64,000 nt of DNA from Phialophora verrucosa. Taxonomy: Eukaryota; Ascomycota; Eurotiomycetes; Chaetothyriales; Herpotrichiellaceae. The notes below the pieces were generated by a model that worked only from the letters and a program-made list of their open reading frames with translations, was not told where the DNA came from and ran no database searches. The position numbers were made by a program, and so were the translations under genes. This document shows positions 21,498 through 33,600 of this stretch, in pieces. Numbering within the stretch: the stretch's first letter is position 1; the number at the start of each line of letters is the position of its first letter. The DNA is taken from NCBI GenBank assembly GCA_002099365.1, contig MSED01000005.1, positions 1,860,001 to 1,924,000 of the forward strand, read 5' to 3'.

Positions 21498-23467
21498 CGT
21501 TGCCTGCCATTGTGTCTGGATCTTATCAGGTCCTTATTCGTTCGCTGAAGGTGGTCACGACAAAGAGAGATGAAGAGTGAGCAACGATTGAGATTTTCAT
21601 CTGGAAGGGTTGGGCAGCGCTTTAAAAAGCACTGAGAAACACGCTGACAGACCCGCCTGCGCATTCGCTTTCGCCTTATTGGCCGTTCGCCCAGAACAAG
21701 GACGAGGTGAAGCAGAAACAGTCCAGATCTTATGTACGCGTTTGTTCTGTGCGTCGGTTCACGGTCTCCAAGACAGCGGACACAGTCTGGAGCTGTGTTC
21801 GGGACGAGCTGGCTCGTTTGTTCACCAGCAGATCCAGGCATGCTATGGAGTGGTAAGCGGCTCTGGAAACCAGAGATGGTAATCCATGGCCAGAAGACGA
21901 TGCCAAACGATATGGGTGCTGATTGAAAACATTAGAGACCATGCTATGCAGGGTGGAGGCATCCTTGATGCCAGAGGCGTACATACTACGCTGTTCCAGA
22001 TTTCCTGGGCTCATCACCCGCGCCTTCAGTCCGACCTAGAAGCAAATTACAGGCGCTCGATCCGAGGTTCGCCGAAACAGCACTTCAACAGCCAGCTTCG
22101 TTCCAAGACAACAGCACATCAATCAGAAGACCTGCTTAGAGAGAGACTCGGCCATGGCTTCCCACGATGTTAGCCCTTGGCGGTTGCGTTCGACTCCTCG
22201 TCGTTGATTTGGAATTCCCCGGTGGCTTCAGGAAGGACGACTGGCTCGGAAAGAAGAACAGTTCCACATCAGAGCGCCAGAATGGAAAAGACGGGGTTGG
22301 GCCCAGCGGAGGGGGCGAGCGTTAAGAAGAAGAGTACCATGCAGAAGGGACATGATGTCGTGCCATCCGCAGGATCCTAGGCGAGAGAGCATCTTCCGCC
22401 CCAAAGCTTCGAACTTGGCATGCCACTCCGTACCGGAATGTAAACAGAGAACGGACATTTGACTGACTCTGTTGTGTAGCAGCTCAGGCTCGCGTATATG
22501 CCTCGACCCGACCAGCTTAGTTGAACTTGGGCGTTGGGTTCTGTCCGGTGGCCCCCGAGTCCGGAGTGCTTAATGGGAGGGCATCTTGTCTACGATCCGA
22601 AGTCAAAGACTGAGAAGATCGTACACCGAGCCGATCTTATTAGGAGCAACGAGGACATAGCCCAGGAAGTGATGTGTCGATTGGGAAAGTTATGAGATAT
22701 TCCTTGTCTGGAGGATCGGTGCACAGGCAGTTGCATATGAAAGTGCTTACTTCCGTGGCTGGCCTCGGTCTTTCTATCGATTCCACCCCTTGATCAATTG
22801 CATCAGCTGATGGACTCTCATTTATTACGGGCCGACAACGTCACTTCCAACTATACAGCAGGCTCAACGGTAGTCCTCCGCATCTGCAAAGAGACGTACA
22901 GGAAGTTGGGTGCATGACACAATAGCAAGACGGGTGGCACGGTTGAGGGGACAAGGCTTTGTGCATTCTCCATGGTCTGTGATAATAATTACAGTGCTCG
23001 AGCCCCTTTGTCTTCGCGCCCTGCTTAACACCCTCCTCGCAGCAATCCATCGGATACATAACGACCATGCGCAGTTTTCCCTGTCGAAACTCTGTCGCAG
23101 CAAGAGCTTATGAGCACGCACCAAAACCACCTCTGTCTGCGGCTTCAGCCTTGTGTCGAAAAAGTGTTCGCGTGGTCTGACCTGATGTGACCCAATCTGG
23201 TCTGCCATCCATGTCGCTTGGGGTTCTCAGCTCTGCCATTACTGAATTTGGAAGCCGGCCTTGTCTTCACCACGATATTTTCTGGACTGAGCACATGAGC
23301 TAGAAAATGTGCCCGGCTCCGTTCAGGTACAGATCTCCGGCTTCTGCTCTGCAGGTCCGACAGCTGGACTGTTTGCGTCGTCGATTCATCTTCCAATCCC
23401 TGCACTCTTTCTGAACGCCTGGATCAAGAACCGTTCCTACCGTGGCCCATCCATGAACAATATCCAC
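21498..23467. other. Gene-poor interval
   Basis: About 2 kb, the longest gene-free stretch. Several 80-128 codon open frames occur on both strands but none has a recognisable domain, and base composition is unremarkable. I see no repeat or transposon remains. Confidence 0.5.
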
Positions 23468-24034
23468 TTATTCTCCATGGCGCCTCCGCTTCCCGGATGC
23501 CTCGTTGTCATCAACTCCGGACCTTGGTCTCTTGGAGCGTAGCGCTTGAACCTGGTTTCCCCAGGCGATGCCTCCGCCACAGGATGTTGACTCTGGACCG
23601 CCGACGCCCGAAGCCAGTTCCCCTCCGCCACCCTCAGTGAGATCCTGCTGCCCGTGACCACGAAGCTCGAGGACAGCCCGATTGAGCACGTCCGCATCGC
23701 ACCTCAGCCCACCGATCTGACACTGGAGTGTTTCGAACTGCGCTTGAAGCCGGCCTAGGTCTTTGCCCATCTCCTGAAAGCTCAGTGTGAGGTTTGTGAT
23801 TTCTTGGGCCCGTCTCGCTCGATGCTGCTTCAATTCGACCATCTGCCCTTCCAGATCGGCTAGCGTCCTGTCTATCAGGTCACTGGTCTCGCGGGCCATG
23901 TCATCTTCCTTCTGCCTGGATGTCTTGGTCCTAGGCTTGGAGTCGGCGCCATTGCGTGATTCGGCGTTGACATTGTCGTGCAGGGGGACCGGGGAGCCGG
24001 GGTCGCCATTCGTCACTGGTGTTGAGGGATCCAT
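23468..24034 (-). CDS. Hypothetical coiled-coil protein
   Basis: A predicted 188-aa soluble protein that I do not recognise. The N-terminal 50 residues are polar and Pro/Ser/Asn-rich (MDPSTPVTNGDPGSPVP). A central heptad-like helical stretch (DLIDRTLADLEGQMVELKQ through GKDLGRLQAQFETLQCQIGG) is predicted coiled coil of about 75 residues. The end is Gly-rich, then basic (RSKRPRSG, GKRRRHGE) and could be a nuclear signal. The frame extends upstream to 24163, but the Met at 24034 gives a more natural start. The continuous coiled-coil pattern supports a real gene; expression evidence would be needed to confirm it. Confidence 0.5.
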   Translation of the reverse strand: MDPSTPVTNGDPGSPVPLHDNVNAESRNGADSKPRTKTSRQKEDDMARETSDLIDRTLADLEGQMVELKQHRARRAQEITNLTLSFQEMGKDLGRLQAQFETLQCQIGGLRCDADVLNRAVLELRGHGQQDLTEGGGGELASGVGGPESTSCGGGIAWGNQVQALRSKRPRSGVDDNEASGKRRRHGE

Positions 24035-24946
24035 TGGACGCGCGATATAGGGTGAGTCAGAGACGTTTGGACTGCGAATTTTGCAAGCCTTCCGAGCCGG
24101 TCCTGGAGGTTGGGACCCCCGTGCTGGTTTGTGCTGATTGAATAACGACAGTCGCAGCCACATTCACAGATACGCGCAGGAGTCTGTGGTGTTGTCTTGC
24201 TTTGATGGCTCGCAAAGGTGAGATGGGTGAGTCGAGACTCGCGACGAAAGTCTGATCGGTTGAGAGAAGGAGGTGAGTCGGGTGCGTCGCTGGCCCTTGC
24301 ACGAGGAACGGGGGAAAGGTGAGGCATGAAGATACAGAAGTGCGTCAAGACCCAAGTCGCCACATGGCGGTGACGGCTTGCAGCTTACAACTACAGCAGT
24401 CACAAGCGTTGTGTGGTGCGATGGCATGAATGAATTCACTTGACGCGACAGGGCGCAAGGCTGACATTGGAGCCCTTTCCTGTCACTTACTTGACGTCCG
24501 TGTTGCGGGGCCGAAGTCCAAACAGAGGCCATGAGTGATGGGTATGCCTTAGGACCATAGGGTTAACCACGATCTTTGCGATCTGATGATCGTGCACGTG
24601 CTAGGGGAGGGAGGACTGCTAGCAGCCATGGCCCATGTGGCTTGATTGTCAGATGATTCTGAATGAAGCGTCCCTTTCAATGGACGAGCCATAAGAATTT
24701 CAATGCAAGTAATGTGCTGATTGGGTTTGACACCCGTCATCTATCGATATTCGACTGCTGCGGTCATGTTCACAATTCCAATTCGTTGAAAAGTATGTAG
24801 GTCTGATAGACCATCTCGGTTTCGAGAACAGCATGTGTATCGAAGCGTACGCAGCTGGGAAATCCTAGACCCAGGAACCCTGGGACGCATAATCACCTGT
24901 TTCGTAGTAGTTGGCGGGCAAGCCAACGTGCGGCCTGCGCCCCGTC
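24035..24946. other. Intergenic between two minus-strand genes
   Basis: Contains the 5' region of the coiled-coil gene and the 3' region of the next gene. No gene or clear element seen. Confidence 0.5.
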
Positions 24947-25810
24947 CTAGCCAGACACTGCCATGGACATCCCCATGGTGGTTTCAAAGGCCTTTGACAA
25001 TTTCTGTTTCCATGTCAACTTCTGTTTGCCCTTGGCCTTAGCTTCTTCGATGATTTCCTCCGCCGTTTTCCCGTCGGCGATAATTTCCGCTTCACTTGCT
25101 CGCATTGGTCCCTCCAGCAATACAGCTGCGGCACCAGAACTCTGTGGTGCAGGGCCGGGCGATGACGGTAGCTGTGGTTGCACCTTTGTCTCGGTTACAT
25201 CGAAGTATTCGGCTAGCCGCCCTTCTTCGGGGGTCAAGATGGGCTCGTTGGTCGCAGCAACATGGGAGGAGTTGTGGTTGTCGATTCGATACTCGGGCAC
25301 GGCGCCCTCAGCGTGAACCTCGGAATAGACTGGGAGGGCCTCTTTGCCTCGGGTCCATTGGTCCGCCTTTGTTACAGCGTCCCCGAGTCGCCATTTCTGG
25401 ACATCTTCAGGTTTGAGAAGACAGTCTTCTGCGGGAGCATGAGTGCCCTTGTAGTTTCCGTCCTTGTCCTTGGCATAATGCTTTCGCCATGTATCATAGG
25501 GAATCTGGCGCATCACGAACGGTGGCAGGTCGTCCTCCGCAGTGGCTCTCTTGCGTTGAGTGGTGATGCCCACTTTGCGAAACAAGCTCTTCCGCCGACT
25601 GGGGTCTTGCTCTTGAACCGAGTTATTGTGTTGCCAGTTGAGCGCTTCGTCAAAGCCAATGGCCCCGGATGCTCCGATGTTAGTAGGTGGCGCCATCCCG
25701 GGTGGCAGTCGAGGGGGCAGAACAGCGCAGGAAACCATCCTGACCGAAGGTGACGCGGACTCGGACTGAGATGCCGCTCTCAACCGGCCAACTGATTCGC
25801 GACGAGACAT
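24947..25810 (-). CDS. Conserved-looking fungal protein of unknown function
   Basis: A predicted single-exon protein of 287 aa with no signal peptide or membrane segment, and no domain I can name. The central block PPFVMRQIPYDTWRKHYAKD, continuing with GNYKGTHAPAEDCLLKPEDVQ, is ordered, aromatic and charged, and looks like a conserved core. The first 70 residues are Ser/Pro/Ala-rich. The C-terminal third holds an acidic/Ala stretch followed by a basic amphipathic helix (AKAKGKQKLTWKQKLSKAFE). The start is the first ATG, with RRESVGRLR following. The composition and long clean frame argue for a real gene; the function is not deducible. Confidence 0.72.
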   Translation of the reverse strand: MSRRESVGRLRAASQSESASPSVRMVSCAVLPPRLPPGMAPPTNIGASGAIGFDEALNWQHNNSVQEQDPSRRKSLFRKVGITTQRKRATAEDDLPPFVMRQIPYDTWRKHYAKDKDGNYKGTHAPAEDCLLKPEDVQKWRLGDAVTKADQWTRGKEALPVYSEVHAEGAVPEYRIDNHNSSHVAATNEPILTPEEGRLAEYFDVTETKVQPQLPSSPGPAPQSSGAAAVLLEGPMRASEAEIIADGKTAEEIIEEAKAKGKQKLTWKQKLSKAFETTMGMSMAVSG

Positions 25811-26834
25811 TGCGAGTATGAGGGTTGGCGGTGTGTGCGAGCCTTGCCTGGCTGATTTCGACTTGAGCTCCTAGGGAGACTCGCTGGGATTTAATAGTCT
25901 AACAGCTTCCCGTGGGGTTCGCGTGGCTCGTATGCCAGTCTATTAGAGGAAACAAGAGGAGCGTTATTCAGTCTTGACGATGATAGGTTGAATGCTTCCA
26001 CTCTATGACCATGGCCATCGTGATCAGCAACTTCGAGGCGCAATAAAGGCTAGATTCTGGGCTATATAGTAGTCATCTGATCTGGAGCGGGAGTTGTTGT
26101 TGCTTGGAGGAGTTGCAGGCGAGGGAAAGTGGCGGAGCAAGCAAGCTTGATCGGCGGATGCTTGCACCCACAAGCACGCCGAACCCCATGGAGGGAGTTG
26201 AACATTTACCGAAGGGGGCTAGCCCGCTCAAATTCGCCTTTCTGGAAATGTTCCATGCATATCCCCGTCGACGGGCGGTTTGATTGTGGCTGTGAGTGTC
26301 ACAGTGCAGAAAGGACGGTGAGTGACATCGCTGGCCCAGGCGTCCAGTTGATTTTCCGATCGCACGAAAAGTGCGAATTGTGTTTGATTGGCAAGCTGGT
26401 GCTTGTGTCGATGGACAGTCCGCTAGGCTGCCGTTTAGTCTCAATCAAATCAATTCGCGTCAATGACAGCTTGGAGACAAGCACCGACCGAGATGTACCT
26501 TTACACTTACGAGTACTGATTTTATTCCCTTCTCCACATGATCAAGCCACTCTGTACTCGTATGTGCAAAAGTCGCGCACGTAGTACGAGGTAACTGCAA
26601 CAACAAAGAGAATGGCTGAGTAGCCCGCTGCTCGCCAAGTGAAACACTTGCAGGGTGGGTTGCAAACCAAGCCGAAACTGGCTACGGTGGAACAGCCGTA
26701 TGCAGCAGCGCCCCGCAAACAATCGACTTTCACTCCAGCCTCACATTCTCATCAGAGCAGCCTTAGGGTTGACCAACCCTAGCAGTAACCCTCAGCCACT
26801 GCGCTCTTCTCGTTACATTGTTCGCGACTCTGTC
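25811..26834. other. Divergent upstream region of the unknown-protein and TRF-like genes
   Basis: 1 kb holding both promoters. Near its right end lie three telomere-repeat words, two as a perfect palindrome (26764-26781) and one at 26786-26792. The frame of the TRF-like gene stays open upstream to 26655. Confidence 0.6.
26764..26792. promoter_or_regulatory. Telomere-repeat (telobox) palindrome plus extra copy upstream of the TRF-like gene
   Basis: TAGGGTTG at 26764-26771 and its exact reverse complement CAACCCTA at 26774-26781 are separated by 2 bp; a further TAACCCT lies at 26786-26792. All match the vertebrate/filamentous-fungal telomere repeat TTAGGG. They lie 43-71 bp upstream of the ATG of the telomere-binding protein, where its own Myb domain could bind. 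If translation began at the upstream in-frame ATG (26655) these bases would be coding. Confidence 0.65.
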
Positions 26835-29631
26835 ATGGCACCCCAGAGCCGGCTACGGTCCACCAGCAGGAAGAACGCGCCTCTTTCTCCCCCTAAAGGT
26901 CCTTCGCCGACTGTTGCCGCTGACGCGTCAACTCAAAAGAAAAGGAGAACGCGATCCACAAGTCACGATATCACCGCAGCACAACAAGAGCTGCAGAACG
27001 TGACGACAATCCTTCCGGCCGTCAATGAGGATGAAGAAGATCTGTTTCCGGCCCAAACCCGCGATGTAAATGATGCCAGCTCATCCTTTCAGGGTTTACT
27101 GGATGCGCTCGACCGAGATGCCCTCATCGACAATCTCTCCGATCTGTACGAGCACTCGAGGAGCCTGATGTCACTTCTTGAGGGTGTCAGTGATGGACAA
27201 CTACGGGAAATGTGCGAGGTAGTAGAACCCGCCGGTCGAGTCCATAAACGCTTTCGGACCCAGTCGAAACACCTCCTGCTTACTCGAGAACATTATGGCA
27301 CAACCCAAGACGGCACGAATCTCGACTTCATCCAGCCAGACCTAATTCTGCGCAAGATCCGGGGGATTGGCGAGACCGATGCGATCCCTAATGGCCCCTG
27401 GCGACCGGACGCTGTCCTCTGCATTGCAAACCTTGCATTGCAAGTCATCAACGTCCTGAATCCCTCGGTTGGAGTCCGGCGCTCCTACCTTGGGGACATG
27501 TTCATCAACTTTCCGCGGCAATTTATAGACCTCCACTACTTTCAGCCTAGCCCCGAAACTTACCACGGTCTATGCGACTTACTGGTGGAAATGCTCACGC
27601 AAGTTTACCTCCAGAAGGTCGAAATCGATCGAAATCAAAAGGATTTTGATCCCGAGAAAGTCCTCGCTAGTGTCTTTTTGGATGAAACCGGCCAGGTGAA
27701 GGGCTCTTCCCATCGACCTAGCAGGTTGAAGGCCCTGAACCGTTGCGAGGTTATCAGAGGACACTTCCGCAGAGATCCGACCGACGACATCGACTTCGAC
27801 GGCCTCAAGGACCGTTTCCCATGGTCAGATTTTGCCGTCAAAACCGTCAGATGGACATTGGCTGTTGAGCATGAGCTCGAAGAGTTGGTTGATTCGATAG
27901 GGGGTATAGACAAGCTCGTTGACTTCCTTGAGGCTGGGAATTTTGATGGCGATCCAACTCAGATTGACCAGGAGCGAACTACCGAGAATGATGAAAGCGA
28001 ACAAGGCTCCGTGAACGGCCGGGAGCCCGACGACCGCGGAGAGGGTCCCGATGCAGACGATTTGCCAAACGCCGGCATCAGACCGACGCGCGCCGCACAG
28101 GTCCCACCGGCCGGAGCAACATCGACAAAACAGTCTCTCAGATCTAACATGGAGAGATTGAAAGCTCTCAAAGCCGTGTATGGGCGTCGAGCACCTGGCG
28201 TGGACGTGGCCGCGGCCGCAGGTGTGGACACCCAGAGCGACTCCGATTCCCATCCTGAGATTCTTCGGTCGCCGACACCGCGGTTCTCTGATGACTACCG
28301 GGCTGCGGCTATAGGCGAGGACGAGGTTCCGGGCGCGGAAGAAGACGCTGATCAGATACAGGACGATGGCCAGGGCGATGGACCCGACGAAGAGATGCTC
28401 CCAACGCAGCAGACAAAAGAATTATTGGAGACAGTCCGTCGACAGAGGCAGCAGAGCAATAAGGAGAATGTTCAGGGGGCGGTAAAGAAGGCATCCTTCC
28501 TGGATCGACAACAAGGTGCAGAGAGGCTCCAGTGGGATGATGAGTTCCCTGATGCCGGAGAGATCCATCGACCGAGACGGCCGTCGCCAAAGCGTACAAT
28601 ACAACAAGTAGACTCTGGGTCCAGCGAAGACGATGACTTTGAGACCGACACAAGAACTGCAAAGCGACCCCGGGTGGTTGTTGAGAGAAGGGAGGCGGCC
28701 CCTTCAACTCGGCCTAGACCTCAAGACGCAGAGGATGATGAAGAGGAACGAGATAGTGGTTATAGGAAGCAAGCACGGTCTTTAGCCTCCCATCCACGAG
28801 TTGGGTCTTCAAGGTCTCCACGCAGAGAAAATATCGCCTCGCGAGAACCGCCCCGAGCGACGATTTTATCCTCATCACAGCCGGAACGGTCAAGTAATCA
28901 AAGATCCTCGTCCAGTCGAGCGCCTCTTCAATCAATCCCTTCCGGAAGCCAAGGTCTACCATCCTCGAGCGCACCAGCACGATCCGGTGGAACAACTCAT
29001 GCATCGTCAAACCTCACTGCTCGACACATTCCACCATCACATCAGGAACGGGCCGGTTCCCGGATCCCGTCTGCGTCGCAAGGACCACCCAGCACGCAAG
29101 CACAACGTGTCAACCAACAAGCAAAAGATATGGTGCGAATGGCACGTGAGCTGCAGCAGAACAGACGACCAGCACAAATGCGTAAAGCTTATAGCCCGGA
29201 GGAAGTTGACCGGCTGCTGGATATGATTGCCCTCTATGGTACACAGTGGGCGAGGATTCTCAGGGAAGACAATGTCCACCCAGATGGGCCAATGCTGCAA
29301 GGAAGAACCCAAGTGCAGCTGAAGGATAAGGCGCGGAACATCAAGTTGGACATGCTGAAGTAAGTCAGGACTCCCCGAAAGCCGTGGTCTGCATGGCAAC
29401 CCGAGGTCTAGACGGCTGTCCCGCACCCCTAGATGGGTTTTCTGCATAACGCTAACCAACACGTTTAATAGGGCTGGAACTCCTCTCCCGGACGGTTTCG
29501 AATTCGTCAGCGTTGGCAACAAGAAGATCGAGGAGCTTAGGCTGCTCGGCATCGATTACTTTGAAAGCACAGGCGGTGCACGGTATACCGGACGTGGAAA
29601 TAGCCAGGAAGATGATGATATCGACGGTTAA
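26835..29631 (+). CDS. TRF/Taz1-type double-stranded telomere-binding protein
   Basis: It probably binds telomeric TTAGGG duplex DNA and nucleates the fungal shelterin-like complex in the nucleus. Exons 26835-29359 and 29472-29631 (112-nt GTAAGT intron) give 894 aa. The N-terminal third is helical and resembles a TRF-homology dimerisation domain (from about FQGLLDALDRDALIDNLSD to LRKIRGIGET, then AVLCIANLALQVINVLNPSV). A long acidic, Arg/Ser/Pro-rich disordered middle follows. A single telobox Myb repeat lies at about residues 782-842, with YSPEEVDRLLDMIALYGTQW and the recognition-helix motif VQLKDKARNIK; the usual Trp of VxLKDKWRN is Ala here. The intron falls directly after this helix. The ATG at 26835 has a purine at -3; the frame is also open to an ATG at 26655. 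Taz1/TRF identity is by family resemblance. Confidence 0.85.
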
Positions 29632-30634
29632 ATGGGGCTTCGAGGGCACAATGACCGCGCGCGATGGTGTTCACAACGTCCTACTGCTGCATATCTACTG
29701 TATATGTGCTACCGCCATCATCAACCGGGAGGGTTCCTCATGTCTTGGATACTTGTGGCACGTGGTGAGCCTTACGAAGGACCCTGGGCGGCAACAGAGA
29801 CGTCGCATTGTCGACCAGGCATCGAGGCGGGACAGCATCACACGCTGCGGCCGGCATGCTTATACTGTATACTTTTTACTTCGAAGATACCCCAACAACG
29901 TAATACGCAACTTTACATTGAAATGGTACACATTCATACGCGTTCTTCCCTAGGGAGGGGATGACGAAAGAGGACCATTCCTTGCTGAATCTCACCGAAC
30001 CTGATGGCGGACCCTATTTCCACTCCCTTGAAAGCCGTGGAAATGCTCAACTATGCAGGGAATGGAATGATGAAGAACGACTCGTGGAATTGCCATGCCA
30101 TGCCATGCCATACCACGCGGCATTACAGAACAGTTGGAAATAAAGGAGGCCAAAAATGCCAATTAAATGGTCTGTCTCAATTCGAAAGATCCGAAGTATT
30201 TAAGTTGCCAACGCTCGCAATATGGCATACAGGCAGGAAGGCGGCAAGCGCACAAGCCGGCCCAAAAAAGCATTCCCAAGACCGTCGTCACTTTTCAGGG
30301 GTATATCATCACTATCGTTTCCACCACGTCGCAAGTTCCTTGGGCACCCCTCGTGGCCAAAATCGCTTCCAACACCAAGCAGACGCAATACCCGTTGTCA
30401 ACTAACCCAACCACCCTCGGATCAATACTGTACAGGCAAAGGCATTCGTTGCCTCGCTAACATGTTCCTTCCCGTTCGTCAAAGCAGGTCCCTTCATTCG
30501 ACCAGCCTGGAACACACATTGTCCCGAAAAAACGCCATCAAGGAAGTCAACCGCCGTGATTTTAAGTGTCGAAGGAATGATAGCCAATCGAGATCCAACC
30601 AACGCCGTGGCTAGTAGCGCGAGTACAGAGGCGC
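29632..30634. other. Intergenic between convergent TRF-like and MED15 genes
   Basis: 1 kb of 3' sequence. A TGCCA tandem repeat lies at 30091-30110. No gene seen. Confidence 0.55.
30091..30110. repeat. Tandem repeat (TGCCA)4
   Basis: Four perfect 5-bp units followed by the variant TACCA. Intergenic microsatellite. Confidence 0.8.
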
Positions 30635-33600
30635 TCACACGTTGCTGTCGAACAAGAACTCCGCCAGCGATTTCTGTTCCTCATCCCAGTTTTCCGGATG
30701 GTGGAGGTCGCCGCCCATAGCCTGGAAATGCAGCTCTGCTGTCGTCAACTGCGGCTTCTCGACCGATTCAAAGGGCGAATCACCCATCATGATGTCTCGA
30801 TCACCAATGTTCTCAAAGGGGGATAGTTCGTCAAACCCGCTGAGATCGAGACCTTCAATGCGGTCGAGATTGATATGCCACGGATCATCTTCGGTTTTGT
30901 CCTGGTCCTGCGAAGTTTTCTTGTCTTCGTTCGCGCCAGCAGCCGCGATCGCCGACCCCTCCTTGTCGCTAGCAACCTCGGGACTTTTAGATTTTTCCGT
31001 CGACGTGTCTGTCAACGCCCCGTTAGGGCCCTCCACGATTTTCCGCCACCGCTCGCTTGTATTCCGGTAAGATTCGTAGAATTTAGACTGTTGCTCGTAC
31101 ACCTTGTCGTCTGAAGGAAAGAGCTCGTCCCAGTCATCGCCTCCAAACGCAACGCGAAGTTGATCCAGTGTGATGTTACTGTGGCTCCAAGGATCGTCGG
31201 CATCCTCCATCTTGACGTCGCCGCCTTTGGCTGCCGTAGAGCCTGGTGCGCCTTGACTGGGAATCTTAGACATGGGGACTGGAGTGGCTGCGGAGTTTTC
31301 ATTCTTGATGTTGCTCGCCCCTCCGGGTTTGACCTCCGTGGTCTTGGGCTTCTTGATCTGCTTCAGATTCTCATCCAAGTTGAACGCGGTACGCAGTGAC
31401 TCATGGAGGAAGGCAAGAGGATCCGTGACAGGCTCCATATCGAGCTTGTGGGCCACATTGTGATGTTGCTCAAGTTCTGCTTGGGTGGCGAATCCCTTGA
31501 GCTGGTGCTCGCAACCATTGACAGGGCATTTGAACATCTCAGCCGGCTTTTGTGTTTTGATCGCCTGCGGAGACGTGGCGACTGGAGTGGGAGCGGTTGG
31601 AGTCTGCTGCTGATTCTTTCTCCGCCTCTTGGTATCAGTGGGGAGCTTGAGATCCTCTTGCTTGAGGCCTGGGGTCGCGTATCTGGGCGTGCCTTGCCCT
31701 CTAGGATCGCCAATCTGGAACGGGGGTTGTGTGGATGTTGGAGCAGGTGGGGCTTGGTTGTTTTTGAGAGACAGCTTGCGTTCTTTCTCTTGTGCCTCCA
31801 GCAAACTAAGATTCTCAGGTGTGAGTTGGGCCGGTCGTTGGGGCCCTTTGTTGTTGGGTATTTGCGCTGCGGTCTGTTGGAATTTAGTCGTAATGTTGCT
31901 GACAATGGCTTCCGCGTTGTCGGCAGTTATACTGAAGTGGTCTGCAGGCTCGAAAATCTTGTTTTGCAGCGCAACCTGCTTGTATTGCTGGTGCAGCTGC
32001 ATCCTCTGCAGAATCAAGTGCTTGATGGTAGTCTCATCTTGCTTCATGCGGAAGAACGCTAGCAGGAAGGATTCAAATCGACCTAGCATGTTCTTGACAT
32101 TATTAGACATCAGTAGATCAGTGATGCGTTTTCTGCTGTTAGCGTCCATATTGACTATCGGTCGGGGCTTTGGCATGGTGGCTTGAACCTCCCTTTGGAG
32201 TTCCATGATTCTCTTGGCTATGGCTTGTTGAGTATGTTGACGCTGCATGGTCATGTACTGCTGCTTCCTTTGAGGGTCCAAGGCATTAAACTGTTCCTTT
32301 GTGAGAGATTGGAAAGGCGGCGGTCTGTTTCCAGGCGCTTGTGACTGAGCTTGGACGTTTTGATTCGGCATCTCAATCACATCATCGTCGCTCGGTCGTT
32401 TGAGTGCTTTGTTCTCGGGCTGGACGGGGAGTTGCGATGGTCGCGGCTGTCCTGTTGCTTGGCCGGAAGGTGGACGACTGTGCTGCTGAGCTGGTGTACC
32501 CAGTTGCGGTGCTTGGTTTTGCCCCGGCATATGCATCCCGAACGGCTGGCCTGGTTGGTGAGCCTGGCCCGGTTGCGGTGGCATAAACTGCATCTGCGGA
32601 GGCATGCCCTGCTGACCAGCCTGTTGCATCGCCTTCTGTTGCATTTGCCGATGCCTATTAATGAGTAGAGCTCGGATTTGTTCATCTGGCATGTTCGCAA
32701 CTCTCGGGTTAGCAGCGCGCACTTTCGCAATGTCTTCAGCAGATGGAGACCTGAAAGGGATCTGCCCTGGAGGCAGCCCTGAACCTTGACCAGGGATACC
32801 TGGCATAGGAGCCGGTGGCCTCTGCTGCGGCTGTTGGACGGGAGCTTGGTTGGTCATCGCGTTATTTGGTGGTTGCTGTGGCGGCGGCTGCTGTTTTTGC
32901 TGCTGTAGTTGCTGTTGCTGTTGCAAGTTTTGAGTACGGTTCTTCATGATATGCTGGAAGTGTGTAGCTTGAATGTCCAACACGTGGGGCACGGGCCAAT
33001 TCTCAATCGGATTTGCGAGCAACCAATTCTTCAGCTGATACCAGTTCTTGACTTCAGGCAAAGGCGCCTTCTGCCGAATACTGTTTAGGACCGTAGGCGG
33101 CACCGCCTGCTGGTCCATCAACTTCATTTGTGGAGCAGTCAACTGCTGACGAGGCTGGGGTTGACCCTGAACATTGGGAAGGCCCTGTTGTGGCTGTCCC
33201 TGTTGTTGTTGCTGCTTTTGTTGCTGCTGCATCTGCATTTGACGCTGCCTCATCATCTCCTGTGCGTTCTGTTGTACCTGTGCCTGGTTTACCGGCGGTA
33301 TGCCGCTCATGTCTTGACCCTGCTGTGAACCAGCCCCCGCTGAGAGCGACTGGGTCATAGGTTGTGCACTGGTATTGGCACCACCAACAAAAGCCCCATT
33401 CTGCAAATGTGCCATTGGGCCTTGTTGTGGCTGCTGGCCTGGTTGCATTCCCGGTGTTTGTTGCGAAATGCTTCTTCTCATCTGACCATTTTGTTGGAAC
33501 TGTTGCAGAACGGCACGCCACTCGCTCTGCGGTTTTTGCCGAAGGAGTGCTTGGAGAGACGCAGGAAAGCTAGCGAGGGCCTGCTCACGCTTCTGCATCT

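Noticed and set aside
21498..23467. Search for transposon or repeat remains in the longest gene-free interval
   Set aside because: No terminal repeats, reverse-transcriptase or transposase motifs, or repeat-induced-mutation AT bias could be recognised.
31403..32062. Long plus-strand frames through MED15
   Set aside because: Antisense shadows of Gln/Met/Pro-rich codons; Leu/Cys-rich products with no domain.
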